Below are positions 19,249-29,100 of a stretch of DNA of 64,000 nt, one piece after another. Position numbers and translations under genes: made by a program. Numbering within the stretch: the first letter of the stretch is position 1; the number at the start of each line of letters is the position of its first letter. The stretch comes from Hyphococcus lacteus (lineage in GTDB: Bacteria; Pseudomonadota; Alphaproteobacteria; Caulobacterales; Parvularculaceae), in assembly GCF_041058985.1 (NCBI RefSeq), contig NZ_JBEHZE010000002.1, positions 207,961 through 271,960 on the forward strand, written 5' to 3'. The notes under the pieces were generated by a model. It worked only from the letters and a program-made list of their open reading frames with translations. It was not told the DNA's origin and made no database searches.

Positions 19249-20529
19249 CTACTCGACTTGCCCAAGCAAACGCGCTGTCGTCAACGCCATAACCTTTGCC
19301 GCCGACGTCATATCTTCGATACCAACCCACTCGTCCGGTTGGTGCGCGAGATCGAGCACCCCCGGCCCATAGGCGATGCAATCTTTTAGCTTTCCTATGC
19401 GATCCACATGTTTTTGATCATAGGTTCCAGGTGAACATATGAATTCGGGTTCACGCTTTAATATCTCGCGAATTGCGGCCGCTGTGGTTGATGCAACTGG
19501 TGCATCTTTATCAGCTAAACTAGGCTCGACAGCGAAAAGCTCGCGCAAATCAAATCGAAAATCAGGACGCGTCCGGGCCACCTCTTCGAGTAACTCTCTC
19601 ACTTCCCCGCGCACGTCGTCCAAGCTCTCTTCAATTAGAAAGCGGCGATCAATAATCATGCGACAGGAATCCGCAACGCATGGTGCGGGCAAACCTTCGT
19701 GGCCTTCTTCCTGCCCACCATGAACTGAATTGATGTTCATGGTCGAACTTCGCGCACCGTCAGGAACGACGGGCATATCGGAGTGACGTGCGGACAATGT
19801 TGGGTAAAGGTCGTTTTCAAAACGCTCTAACACGGCGCTCATATGGCGTATCGCTGAATCACCCAAAAACGGCATCGAACCGTGCGCGATCCGGCCCTTC
19901 GTTTCAATTTCCGCCCACCAAACACCGCGATGACCAATACAAACACGATCAACATTCAAAGGCTCTGGGATGATCACATGATCGACCCGAGGCTTTGAAA
20001 ACCATCCACGCTCTGCGAGATATGCGACACCACCATACCCGCCCGATTCTTCGTCGACGGTGCCCGATATTTCAATCGCCCCCGGGAAATTAGGGTCAGT
20101 ATCAATCAATGCTTCAGCGGCAATAATAGCGGAAGCGATTCCGCCTTTCATGTCACATGCGCCGCGCCCATAAACCTTCCCGTCCTCTACCAATCCTTCA
20201 AATGGATCAACCGTCCACCCATCACCAACTTCGACAACGTCAATATGGCCGTTGAAGTGTACACATGGGCCGGGCTTTGCCCCCTCTTTACGGGCAACGA
20301 TGTTGGTTCGAGGGTATCTATCACAATCACCAGGAGTGCCCACACCGCGAACATACTCCACAACGAAGCCGCGTTTTTTAAGACGATCGCCAATATACTC
20401 TGCACAAGGTCTATAGGCTTCACCCGGAGGGTTAATGGTTGGAAAACGAATGAGGTCGCGGGTCAACTCCACCAACTCGTCTACACGGTTGTCGATTTTC
20501 TCAAAGACTGCGTCCATTAACGGGTTCAC
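19249..20529 (-). CDS. M20 family metallopeptidase / deacylase
   Basis: A zinc-dependent amidohydrolase of the ArgE/DapE/succinyl-diaminopimelate desuccinylase family. The 426-residue protein shows 'HFNGHIDVVEVGDGW' (first metal His and Asp), 'YGRGACDMKGGIAS' (bridging Asp), 'DEESGGYGG' (catalytic Glu and metal Glu) and 'IIPEPLNVDRVCIGHRG' leading into the dimerisation domain. It probably cleaves an N-acyl amino acid or a dipeptide; the exact substrate cannot be read. Translation likely starts at GTG 20529, which has AAGGGA about 8 bases upstream, one base after the preceding dehydrogenase gene. It is cytoplasmic, with no signal peptide. Confidence 0.88.
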   Translation of the reverse strand: MNPLMDAVFEKIDNRVDELVELTRDLIRFPTINPPGEAYRPCAEYIGDRLKKRGFVVEYVRGVGTPGDCDRYPRTNIVARKEGAKPGPCVHFNGHIDVVEVGDGWTVDPFEGLVEDGKVYGRGACDMKGGIASAIIAAEALIDTDPNFPGAIEISGTVDEESGGYGGVAYLAERGWFSKPRVDHVIIPEPLNVDRVCIGHRGVWWAEIETKGRIAHGSMPFLGDSAIRHMSAVLERFENDLYPTLSARHSDMPVVPDGARSSTMNINSVHGGQEEGHEGLPAPCVADSCRMIIDRRFLIEESLDDVRGEVRELLEEVARTRPDFRFDLRELFAVEPSLADKDAPVASTTAAAIREILKREPEFICSPGTYDQKHVDRIGKLKDCIAYGPGVLDLAHQPDEWVGIEDMTSAAKVMALTTARLLGQVE

Positions 20530-20530
20530 G

Positions 20531-21658
20531 TTAGTTTCCCTTACTCACTTTTAGCGCGTCCAGCGACGCTAAAATAGCGTCGGTCATTGCATCGGAAGAA
20601 ATCCCATCTCGTTCAGGCCCGGCAATGTCCGGCGTTCGATTCCCGTTAAACAATGCGAGCCTCACAGCATCCTCCAGAAGCTTCGCAGCCGCAGGTTCAT
20701 TCATTGAAATTCGCAGACACATTGCAAAGGATAATATCGTGGCAATAGGATTTGCGATTCCCATTCCCGCAATATCTGGCGCAGAACCGTGGATTGGTTC
20801 GTAAACGGCATGGCTACGCTGATCATGACGACCCGCAGAGATCGTGGCGGATGGTAGCAACCCAAGTGATCCCGTTAGTGCCGCCGCTTCATCAGAAAGT
20901 ATGTCGCCAAATAAATTGTCGGTTACGATAACATCAAATTGGTTAGGCCCACGTAACAACTGCATCGCACAGTTATCTGCATACATATGGGTTAGTTCTA
21001 CGTCCGGGTATTCTCGCCCGACTTCGGTTGCAACGGAGCGCCAGAGCGCCCCGGTTTCCATCACATTCGCTTTGTCGACAGAACAGACTCGGGATTCTCG
21101 ATTACGCGCTAATTCAAATGCGAGTCGGCAAACTCGTGCGATTTCCGCCTCAGCATAGGATTGCGTATCGACAGCACGGCGCGCTCCTTGCGCGTCTGTC
21201 GAAATGCCTCGAGGCTCTCCAAAATAGACGCCCGCAGTACTTTCCCGCACAATCATAATGTCCAGACCGCGCACCAGTTCGGGGCGCAATGCCGACGCTC
21301 CAATCAACTCCGGAAAACAAATTGCGGGTCGAAGGTTTGCGTATAAATCAAGTCCTTTTCGTAACCTCAAAATACCCATTTCAGGACGTTCTGATCGCGG
21401 TCGGTCATCCCATTTCGGCCCACCGACAGCGCCGAATAAAATGGCGTCTGCGGCTTCAGCTTTTGAAAAAACCTCGTCAGACATCGGATACCCGCAAGCA
21501 TCAATCGACGCCCCACCAACTAGGGCGTGTTCTGTCTTTATTTGCACATCAAGAAATTCACCGAACCACGACACTACCCGCAAAGTCTGAGCAATAATCT
21601 CGGGCCCGATACCATCACCGGGCAAAACCAACAGGTTACATTCAGTGTTTTTTGTCAC
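20531..21658 (-). CDS. LeuB-like NAD-dependent beta-decarboxylating dehydrogenase
   Basis: A member of the isocitrate/isopropylmalate dehydrogenase family, which oxidises a 2-hydroxy acid with beta-carboxylate and releases CO2. Motifs are 'LPGDGIGPEI', 'GAVGGPKWDD', 'GILRLRKGLDLYANLRPA', 'VRESTAGVYFGEPRG', 'VDKANVMETGALW', 'MYADNCAMQLLRGPNQFDVIVTDNLFGDILSDEAA' and 'YEPIHGSAPDIAGMGIANP'. These are closest to 3-isopropylmalate dehydrogenase. It is set in a catabolic operon without leuA, leuC or leuD, so a relative acting on another malate- or tartrate-type substrate is possible. The start chosen is GTG 21658, one base after the SDR stop; the longer frame would overlap that gene. Confidence 0.82.
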   Translation of the reverse strand: MTKNTECNLLVLPGDGIGPEIIAQTLRVVSWFGEFLDVQIKTEHALVGGASIDACGYPMSDEVFSKAEAADAILFGAVGGPKWDDRPRSERPEMGILRLRKGLDLYANLRPAICFPELIGASALRPELVRGLDIMIVRESTAGVYFGEPRGISTDAQGARRAVDTQSYAEAEIARVCRLAFELARNRESRVCSVDKANVMETGALWRSVATEVGREYPDVELTHMYADNCAMQLLRGPNQFDVIVTDNLFGDILSDEAAALTGSLGLLPSATISAGRHDQRSHAVYEPIHGSAPDIAGMGIANPIATILSFAMCLRISMNEPAAAKLLEDAVRLALFNGNRTPDIAGPERDGISSDAMTDAILASLDALKVSKGN

Positions 21659-21659
21659 G

Positions 21660-22406
21660 TTAGATGCACCGCCCACCATCAACCTCAAGGGCCACACCCG
21701 TAATCATTGATGCATCGTCAGAGCAAAGAAAGCAGGCGCTAGCGCCCATATCCTCTGGCGTGGAAAACCTGCCTATTGGGATAGAAGCAAGAAATTTTGC
21801 ACGCACTTCTGGCGTATCGCTACCCATAAATGTTTTCAGAAGCGGCGTTTCACCGGCAACAGGGTTAAGCGCATTTACTCGAATGCCTGCTCCCGCGAGT
21901 TCAACCGCCATCGCCCTAGTCGCCGTAATTACCCACCCTTTTGATGCATTGTACCATGTAAGGTTTGGGCGCGGACTGACGCCACCGGTGGAAGCAATGT
22001 TTAGAATTGCGCCTTTGCCATTCGTCTTCATGATCGGCACAATTTTTTGTGCCGTCAGATAAATAGATTTAATATTTACACGGAATAGACGGTCGAATAT
22101 CTCTTCAGATAAATCATCCAGCGCTTCTGGGACATGACCAACACCAGCATTGTTGACCAATATATCAACCGAACCAAACTTACCGATTGTTTCTTGCGTC
22201 AGCCGCTCAACGTCACTTGCACTTGAAACATCTGCCTTTATACCAATAGCATCATCACCCATCTCGTTCGCAAGTGACTGAGCAGCGTCGCCATTAATAT
22301 CTGCAATAGCAACGCGTGCACCCTCCGCAAGGAAACGGCGCACGATGCCCGCGCCAAAACCTGAAGCACCGCCAGTTACAATTGCAATTTTTCCGTCCAG
22401 ACGCAT
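21660..22406 (-). CDS. Short-chain dehydrogenase/reductase
   Basis: A classical SDR oxidoreductase of 248 residues. It has the nucleotide-binding 'VTGGASGFGAGI' (residues about 10-21), Asp in 'VAIADINGD' that favours NAD(H), 'NNAGVGHVPEAL', the catalytic Ser in 'NIASTGG', and Tyr-Lys in 'WYNASKGW' (YxxxK). The C-terminus reads 'GVALEVDGGRCI'. It is the second gene of a run with an aldehyde dehydrogenase ahead and a LeuB-like dehydrogenase after it, suggesting successive oxidation of a hydroxylated side chain. The substrate is unknown. Confidence 0.9.
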   Translation of the reverse strand: MRLDGKIAIVTGGASGFGAGIVRRFLAEGARVAIADINGDAAQSLANEMGDDAIGIKADVSSASDVERLTQETIGKFGSVDILVNNAGVGHVPEALDDLSEEIFDRLFRVNIKSIYLTAQKIVPIMKTNGKGAILNIASTGGVSPRPNLTWYNASKGWVITATRAMAVELAGAGIRVNALNPVAGETPLLKTFMGSDTPEVRAKFLASIPIGRFSTPEDMGASACFLCSDDASMITGVALEVDGGRCI

Positions 22407-22416
22407 CTATTTTTCC

Positions 22417-23862
22417 TTACCCGTGAAACGCAGCAACAGTTTTGAGTGTCGTGAAGCCGTACAACGCTTCAAAGCCTTTTTCACGGCCGTGTCCCGAACG
22501 CCCCACCCCACCGAAAGGAAGTTCGACCCCGCCACCAGCACCGTAATTATTGATAAAGACCTGCCCTGAACGAAGTTGACGTGACAACCGCATTTGTCGC
22601 GCACCGTCACGCGTCCAAACACCAGCGACCAATCCATAATCAGCGCTGTTTGCGATTTCGACTGCCTGCTCTTCTGTATCGAATGGAATAATGACCACAA
22701 CTGGACCAAATATTTCCTCTTTAGCAAGACGATTGTCAGCAGGAACATCTGCAAACAATGTAGGCGCTACAAAATGGCCGCCCGATGGCGCGTTAGCAAC
22801 GATCTCGCCCTGCCCAACAATCTCAAGGCTGGCTCGGCTGCCGTCGTCGATAAAACCACAAACAAGTTCTTTCTGTTTGCCCGAAACAAGGGGGCCAACA
22901 TCAAGATCATCAATCGCGGGTCCAACTTTTAACGCCCGATAACGCTCCGCCATGCGCTCGACAACTTGCTGATAGACATCACGTTGCACAAGAATTCGCG
23001 ACCCCGCCGAACAAGTTTGTCCCGCGTTTTGAACACCTGCATTTACCAAAAATGGGATCGCGGCCTCTATATCGGCATCATCGAATACTATCTGAGGAGA
23101 TTTTCCGCCGAGTTCCAACGTAACCGGCACCGCATTTTGGGCCGCCGCCGCCTGAACAGCCGTCCCAACTGACGTCGATCCCGTGAATGAGATGTGATTG
23201 ACGCCACTATGAGAAGCCAATGCAGCCCCCACCAGCTCGCCGGTTCCCGGAACGACGTTCAAAGCACCCTTTGGTAGCCCCACAGCATCAGCGATCCGTG
23301 CAAATGCAAGGGCAGTTAAACAGGCTTCTTCCGCCGGTTTCAACACCGCAGCATTTCCCGTTACCAAAGCCGCGACCACCGAGCGCCCAATAATCTGCAT
23401 CGGGTAGTTCCACGGAATAATATGAGCTGTAACGCCGTGGGGCTCACGCAATGTATAGACGGTATAGTCATTCCCATACGGAATTGTTTCGCCGTGAAAC
23501 TTATCAGCGCAGCCACCATAAAATTCCAAATAGCGCGCCAAAGCTATGGCATCCGCCCGCGCCTGTTTCAGGGGCTTACCAACATCAAGCGCTTCCATCT
23601 GCGCTAAGTCTTCAATCTGTTCGGAAACTGCTCGACCAATATTCGTGAGAATTCTGCCGCGATCAACGGCGCTCAAACCGCCCCACTCCCCATTCAATGT
23701 CGTGCGCGCCGCATCAACTGCTTCGTCAACATCTGTTGGTTGCGACGCTGCGATCTCGCCCATTACATTGCCTGTTGATGGATTTTCGATTGCAATGGTA
23801 CCCGCGCCAGTCGGTTTCCTCCAACGGCCGCCAATAAAAATCTCGTCGGTACGCACCGCCAT
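22417..23862 (-). CDS. Aldehyde dehydrogenase (NAD(P)-dependent)
   Basis: An aldehyde dehydrogenase of 481 residues with all family hallmarks: 'IIPWNYPMQIIGRSVVAALVTGNAAVLKPAE', 'SFTGSTSVGTAVQ', the catalytic Glu in 'VTLELGGKSPQ', the catalytic Cys in 'QNAGQTCSAGSRILV', and 'EEIFGPVVVIIPFDTEEQAVEIANSADYGLVAGVWT'. The start at 23862 has AAAGGGCG at good spacing; the frame upstream to 23940 has no such site. It is the first gene of a four-gene minus-strand run (aldehyde dehydrogenase, SDR, LeuB-like, M20). The aldehyde substrate is not evident. Confidence 0.92.
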   Translation of the reverse strand: MAVRTDEIFIGGRWRKPTGAGTIAIENPSTGNVMGEIAASQPTDVDEAVDAARTTLNGEWGGLSAVDRGRILTNIGRAVSEQIEDLAQMEALDVGKPLKQARADAIALARYLEFYGGCADKFHGETIPYGNDYTVYTLREPHGVTAHIIPWNYPMQIIGRSVVAALVTGNAAVLKPAEEACLTALAFARIADAVGLPKGALNVVPGTGELVGAALASHSGVNHISFTGSTSVGTAVQAAAAQNAVPVTLELGGKSPQIVFDDADIEAAIPFLVNAGVQNAGQTCSAGSRILVQRDVYQQVVERMAERYRALKVGPAIDDLDVGPLVSGKQKELVCGFIDDGSRASLEIVGQGEIVANAPSGGHFVAPTLFADVPADNRLAKEEIFGPVVVIIPFDTEEQAVEIANSADYGLVAGVWTRDGARQMRLSRQLRSGQVFINNYGAGGGVELPFGGVGRSGHGREKGFEALYGFTTLKTVAAFHG

Positions 23863-24042
23863 TACTCGCCCTTTTTTCCATACACCGCACAAATTATCCG
23901 CTAACGCTAAGATAAAATTATCACTTTTACAATCATACACTTAGCAAAACTGAAAGGGACCAAAACCCTATTTGATTATAATCGCTTAACCGCTTTCTGG
24001 TGCCGCGTAATCAGTTCCGACCGGTACGGATTAGTTATTCTA

Positions 24043-24058
24043 TGCATAACTTTATGCA
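24043..24058. promoter_or_regulatory. Palindrome upstream of the aldehyde dehydrogenase operon
   Basis: TGCATAA-CT-TTATGCA is a perfect 7-bp inverted repeat about 180 bases before the aldehyde dehydrogenase start and 42 bases after the tetR stop. It is a candidate operator for the catabolic operon; the regulator is unknown. Confidence 0.4.
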
Positions 24059-24099
24059 AAAAGTGCTCTGCGCACCTTAATAAGCATTAGATTTTCGAA

Positions 24100-24717
24100 T
24101 CAAGCCTCGGCCTTTTCAACTGCACGCATTCCATTTTCATCTTGGCGGAATAGAAACTCGGCGACATCTCGGGCCTTTTGAATTCGTGCACGCTGATCAA
24201 AATCAGGAGCGACAATGTTTCGAATTCCTATGCCCTGAATAATCGCAACAAAAATTTCCAACCTGGCTTCAAGATCTTCAACATCTAAATTTTTCCTAAA
24301 AGCCTCAATAATCCTATTTTTGATTTCGGCATCCATCTTTTCGAGCGTTGCTGCAATTTCAGGATTTCGAGTCGCTTCAGAAAAAATTTCGAGCATCAAC
24401 GTGGACCAGAACGGATCCGAACTCGACTCGAGATTCTTCTCAAGATTTTCGATAAAATGATCGACGACTTTATCACCGGCTTGCTCAAACTGCTCGACCA
24501 TTTCCATCTTCTCAGCGAAGTGTGTGACGATCAATTCCTCAATGATCTGCCCCTTGCTCTCGAAATAGTGATAGATATGACCGGGGCTCATTCCAGCTTC
24601 TTTGGCGATTTGGGCCATGCGTGCGCCATGGAATCCACTCGCAACAAAGCTACGTTCAGCGGCGAGAAGCACGCATTTACGCCGCTTATCGGCGTTTTTC
24701 TCCTTACCCTCAGGCAT
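24100..24717 (-). CDS. TetR/AcrR family repressor, likely of the RND pump
   Basis: A 205-residue repressor. The N-terminal TetR DNA-binding domain covers about residues 12-60: 'VLLAAERSFVASGFHGARMAQIAKEAGMSPGHIYHYFESKGQIIEEL'. The C-terminal helical domain would bind the inducer. The gene is divergent from the RND efflux operon starting at 24893, and a near-perfect 22-bp palindrome lies between them over a promoter. This is the classic AcrR-acrAB arrangement, so it probably represses both itself and the pump and is released by a toxic compound. It could also affect the aldehyde dehydrogenase operon downstream, which it faces on the same strand. Confidence 0.9.
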   Translation of the reverse strand: MPEGKEKNADKRRKCVLLAAERSFVASGFHGARMAQIAKEAGMSPGHIYHYFESKGQIIEELIVTHFAEKMEMVEQFEQAGDKVVDHFIENLEKNLESSSDPFWSTLMLEIFSEATRNPEIAATLEKMDAEIKNRIIEAFRKNLDVEDLEARLEIFVAIIQGIGIRNIVAPDFDQRARIQKARDVAEFLFRQDENGMRAVEKAEA

Positions 24718-24792
24718 CGATAACTCTCCGTCGAAACATCAATCGTCTCCATTGAATTTTGTGCGGCGCACCATATTTGTGCGCCAGTAGTA

Positions 24793-24834
24793 TTGACTTC
24801 GTAACCTTTTAGTTAGAATAAACGTTCATTCTAA
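24793..24834. promoter_or_regulatory. RND operon promoter with TetR-type operator
   Basis: Bases 24813-24834 form a 22-bp palindrome with arms TTAGAATAAAC and GTTCATTCTAA and a single mismatched pair. A TTGACT hexamer at 24793-24798 and TAGAAT at 24814-24819 (15-base spacer, somewhat short) give a plausible promoter whose -10 box sits inside the operator. The position between tetR and the pump operon supports direct repression. Confidence 0.65.
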
Positions 24835-24892
24835 TCAAGGCACCCGGACAAGGGTCCTACAAACACTGAGCAGAAAAACGGAATTCGCGAAT

Positions 24893-26113
24893 ATGCGCCA
24901 TTACTTTTCACACCGCTCCGCAACGTTGATGAAAACCTCTTCCGCAGCGGCCATTGGCCTAGCGGCCATGCTCCTTGCTGCCTGCAGCGGGGAAAGCGCC
25001 GGTACGGGAACGGCATCCCCGCCACCCCCAGAAGTTGGGGTTCATACAGTATCAGCAGAAACCACCCAGCTATCAGTTACTCTACCAGGCCGTACCGCAT
25101 CATTTCGTATGGCCGAAGTTCGCCCTCAAGTTTCGGGGATTATTAAAGAGCGACTTTTTGAAGAAGGCGAAATTGTCGAGGTCGGCACTCCGCTCTACAA
25201 AATCGACGACGCACTTTATCAAGCTTCGTATGATAGCGCGGTGGCTGCGCTCGCCCGTGCAGAGGCAACCGCTGTTGCGGCCACTAATCGCGAACAACGT
25301 TATAGTAAGCTCGCCAAAGCCAATGGTGTAAGCCAACAAGATTACGATGATGCCGCAGCCGCTGCACAACAAGCCCGTGCAGATGTCGGTGTCGCGCGTG
25401 CAGCCAGAGATACAGCAAAAATCAATCTCGACCGCACAACAATCACCGCCCCGATTGATGGGACGATTGGTCGATCATTGGTAACAGATGGCGCGCTGGT
25501 TACGTCCGGTCAGGCGCAAGAGTTGGCAGTGATCAATATGCTTGATCCAATTTTTGTAGACCTTACCCAGTCAAGCACCGAACTGCTCCGCCTCAAGCGA
25601 AAACTAGCGAATGGCGAGCTTCAGACTTTAGAGAATGATCAGCTCTCAGTAACCCTCACGCTTGAAGACGGGTCAACTTATGATTTCGATGGTGCTCTTG
25701 AGCTTACAGAATCGACAGTTACGCCTGAAACCGGGTCAGTTGTTCTGCGCGCAAGGTTTCCTAACCCCGACGGGTTACTCATACCGGGTATGTTTGTCCG
25801 TGCAGGTATTACTGAAGGCACTAAAGTGAATGCCATATTGGTCCCTCAACAAAGTGTCACGAGAGACGAAAAAGGAAACGGCATCACCTATGTCGTTAAA
25901 GAGGATAACAGCACTGAAGTTCGGTTGGTGGAAACCGAACGAGCAATTGGCGATCAATGGCTCATCGCAGATGGATTAGAAGCCGGTGAACGCATTGTAT
26001 ACGAAGGCTTCCAACGCATTCGCCCCGGAACTCCAGTAACGCCCGTCGAAATGGCAAGCACCGTCAAGGAAGTCAAAGTGTCGAGCAACACCCCTCCAGC
26101 TGGGGCTCGCTAA
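24893..26113 (+). CDS. RND efflux pump periplasmic adaptor (AcrA/MexA-like lipoprotein)
   Basis: Membrane fusion protein that joins the inner-membrane pump to the outer-membrane channel. The 406-residue protein has a lipoprotein signal with lipobox 'LLAAC', a lipoyl-like half 'VRPQVSGIIKERLFEEGEIVEVGTPLYKIDDALYQ', an alpha-helical hairpin ('AALARAEATAVAATNREQRYSKLAKANGVSQQDYDDAAAAAQQARADVGVARAA') and the returning half 'RTTITAPIDGTIGRSLVTDGALV'. The beta-barrel part includes 'RARFPNPDGLLIPGMFVRAGI'. The start is at 24893 or the ATG at 24929; neither has a strong ribosome site, but both keep the signal peptide. It is the first gene of a three-gene operon. Confidence 0.94.
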   Translation: MRHYFSHRSATLMKTSSAAAIGLAAMLLAACSGESAGTGTASPPPPEVGVHTVSAETTQLSVTLPGRTASFRMAEVRPQVSGIIKERLFEEGEIVEVGTPLYKIDDALYQASYDSAVAALARAEATAVAATNREQRYSKLAKANGVSQQDYDDAAAAAQQARADVGVARAARDTAKINLDRTTITAPIDGTIGRSLVTDGALVTSGQAQELAVINMLDPIFVDLTQSSTELLRLKRKLANGELQTLENDQLSVTLTLEDGSTYDFDGALELTESTVTPETGSVVLRARFPNPDGLLIPGMFVRAGITEGTKVNAILVPQQSVTRDEKGNGITYVVKEDNSTEVRLVETERAIGDQWLIADGLEAGERIVYEGFQRIRPGTPVTPVEMASTVKEVKVSSNTPPAGAR

Positions 26114-26150
26114 GTTCCAGCGCACCATTTAATTTAAAAGGTAAAACGTC

Positions 26151-29100
26151 GTGGCGAATTTTTTCATCTCACGCCCAATTTTTGCTGTCGTACTGGCGAT
26201 TATCGCAATGCTCGCCGGTGCCATTAGTCTTCTGAACATGCCGGTTGAACAATATCCTGATATTGCGCCGCCTGCTGTCACGCTCACGGCTACCTATCCC
26301 GGTGCCTCTGCCAAGGCAGTTGAAGACGCTGTGACCCAAGTCATTGAACAACAAATGAAGGGGATTGATAACCTACGTTATATCTCCGCGAGCTCCAGCT
26401 CCGATGGCGCAATGTCGATGACACTGACATTTGAGTCCGGCACAGATCCCGACATCGCGCAGGTTCAGGTTCAAAATAAACTAGCCCTCGCAACGCCCCT
26501 CCTCCCGGCAGAAGTTCAGCGACAAGGTGTGGTGGTAAACAAAGCTCAAACTGGGTTTTTGATGATTGTCGCCCTTTCAAGCGAAGATGATTCATACACT
26601 CAAACTGATTTAGCAGACTACATTGCGTCCAATATGCAGGACCCTCTTAGTCGCGTACCCGGCGTTGGTGCCATCCAGCTATTCGCTTCTCAATATGCCA
26701 TGCGTATCTGGCTTGATCCATTTCAACTCGCAAATTACGGCCTTTCACCGAATGATGTTGTTGCAGCGGTCCGTGCTCAAAACACTCAGGTAACGGGTGG
26801 CGAAATTGGCGGCGGCCCAGTTGTTACGGGCCAACAATTAAATGCAACGATTACAATTCAATCGCTAATGCAGACGCCTGACGAGTTTCGGCAAATAGCG
26901 TTGCGTACGCTTGAAGACGGATCGCAAGTCACAGTCGGCGATGTCGCAAAAGTTGAAATGGGCAGCGCTGACTATATTCGGTTCGGTGAATTCAACGAAC
27001 GCCCCGCAGCCGGACTTGCTGTTCAACTCGCGACCGGCGCAAATGCCCTCGCAACGGCAAAGGCTGTAAATGAGCGCGTTGATGAGTTATCGAAATCACT
27101 TCCCCCGAATGTGAATGTAGAAAGCCCATACGACACGACACCATTCGTGAAAGAGTCGATCAAAGAAGTTGTCAAAACGCTGATCGAAGCCGCCATTTTC
27201 GTATCTATCATTATGTTCTTGTTCCTCCAGAACATTCGCGCCACAGCAATCGTGATGATTACTGTTCCCGTTGTTTTATTAGGTACAATGGCGATCCTGT
27301 TAGCGCTTGGGTTTTCGATTAATACCTTGTCGATGCTTGCAATGGTATTGGCGATTGGCCTGTTGGTTGATGACGCCATTGTTGTGATCGAAAACGTCGA
27401 CCGGATCATGGAAGAGGAAAAGCTCCCAGCCAAAGAAGCAACCCTGAAAGCTATGGGCGAAATTTCTGGCGCATTGGTCGGTATCGGTGCCGTACTTTCA
27501 GCTGTGTTCGTGCCAATGGCGTTCTTCGGCGGTACTGCCGGTGTTATTTACCGAGAATTTTCAGTCACTATCGTTTCTGCGATGATACTGTCGGTTCTAA
27601 CCGCTATTGTCCTGACGCCTGCTTTGTGTGCTGTTCTTTTAAAACCAGTCAATAAGGATATTTTAGCGCAGCCCGGTACTTTTAAATATGCCCTAGCGAC
27701 ACCACTCCGGTTATTCAATAAAGTCTTTAATACTGGGGCAGCCAAGCATTTGAGTGGCACAAAGAGTGTCATTAATCGTGCTCCACGTTTTGTTCTACTG
27801 TTTGTGGCGTTGTCGACGGTAACTGCATTTGCCTTTACCCGGCTCCAAGGCGCATTCCTTCCTAATGAAGACCAGGGCATCATGATGGTGCAAACACAAC
27901 TCCCCGCCGGGGCAACGTTTGAACGCACGATGGCTGTCAATGATCAGCTTGAGGACTTTCTCCGCGAACAAGAGAAAGATACAGTTGAATCGTACTTTAC
28001 ACTTGCAGGAATGAGTTTCTCGAGTGTCGGTCAGAATGTCGGTCTTGGTTTCATCAACCTAAAAGACTGGGACGAACGCAAAGGTAAAGATGCAAATGTC
28101 CAAGCAATCATTCAACGCGCGATGGGCGCATTCCAAGGAATTCGCGATGGGCAGGTATTTGCGTTTTCGCCACCCGCAGTTCCTGGCCTCGGGCAAGCAG
28201 ACGGCTTTGACTTGTATCTCCAAGATCGTGGCGGCTTAGGCCACGACGCACTTATCGATGCACGGAATCAAATCTTGGGTATGGCCGCACAAAATCCATT
28301 GCTCGTTGGCGTGCGACCGAATGGCTTGAACGACGTTCCGCAACTAAAAATCGATATTGATCAGAAAAAAGCACAAGCAATGGGCCTTTCGCTTGAGGCC
28401 ATTAATTCCACCATCGCAACCGCAATGGGCGGCGTTTACGTCAACGATTTCCTCGACCGAGGCCGCATTAAACGTGTCTATGTTGCCGCTGGTTCTGAAT
28501 ACCGGAAATCACCGGAAGACCTCAATCTATGGCGTATTCCAAATGCCTCTGGCGAATTGGTGCCCTTCTCAGCATTTGCGGACGTTTCCTGGGAAATGGG
28601 GTCACCTAAGCTTGAGCGTTACAATGGTGTTTCATCAGTCCAGATATTGGGCGCAGCGGCACCGGGCGTAAGCTCCGGACAAGCCATGACCGAGATTGAA
28701 AAAATTGCCGCTGCACTACCCGACGGTTTTGAAATCGAATGGACTGGCGCTTCCGCCGAAGAAAGGGAATCTGGCTCTAAAACACCTATGCTTTATGCAT
28801 TATCTATTCTCGTTGTCTTTTTATGCCTAGCGGCACTTTATGAAAGCTGGAGCATTCCAATTTCTGTACTGTTGATTGTTCCCTTAGGCGTCATGGGCGC
28901 AACTTTCACCGCACTAGCTAATGGCCTTGCGAATGATATTTTTTTCCAAGTTGGATTGTTAACGACAGTTGGGCTTTCGGCGAAGAACGCGATTTTGATT
29001 GTCGAGTTCGCACACATTCTCGAAGAACGCGGTAAAACTGCTGTTGAAGCTGCAATCGAAGCCGCGCGGACACGATTACGCCCGATCCTGATGACATCTT

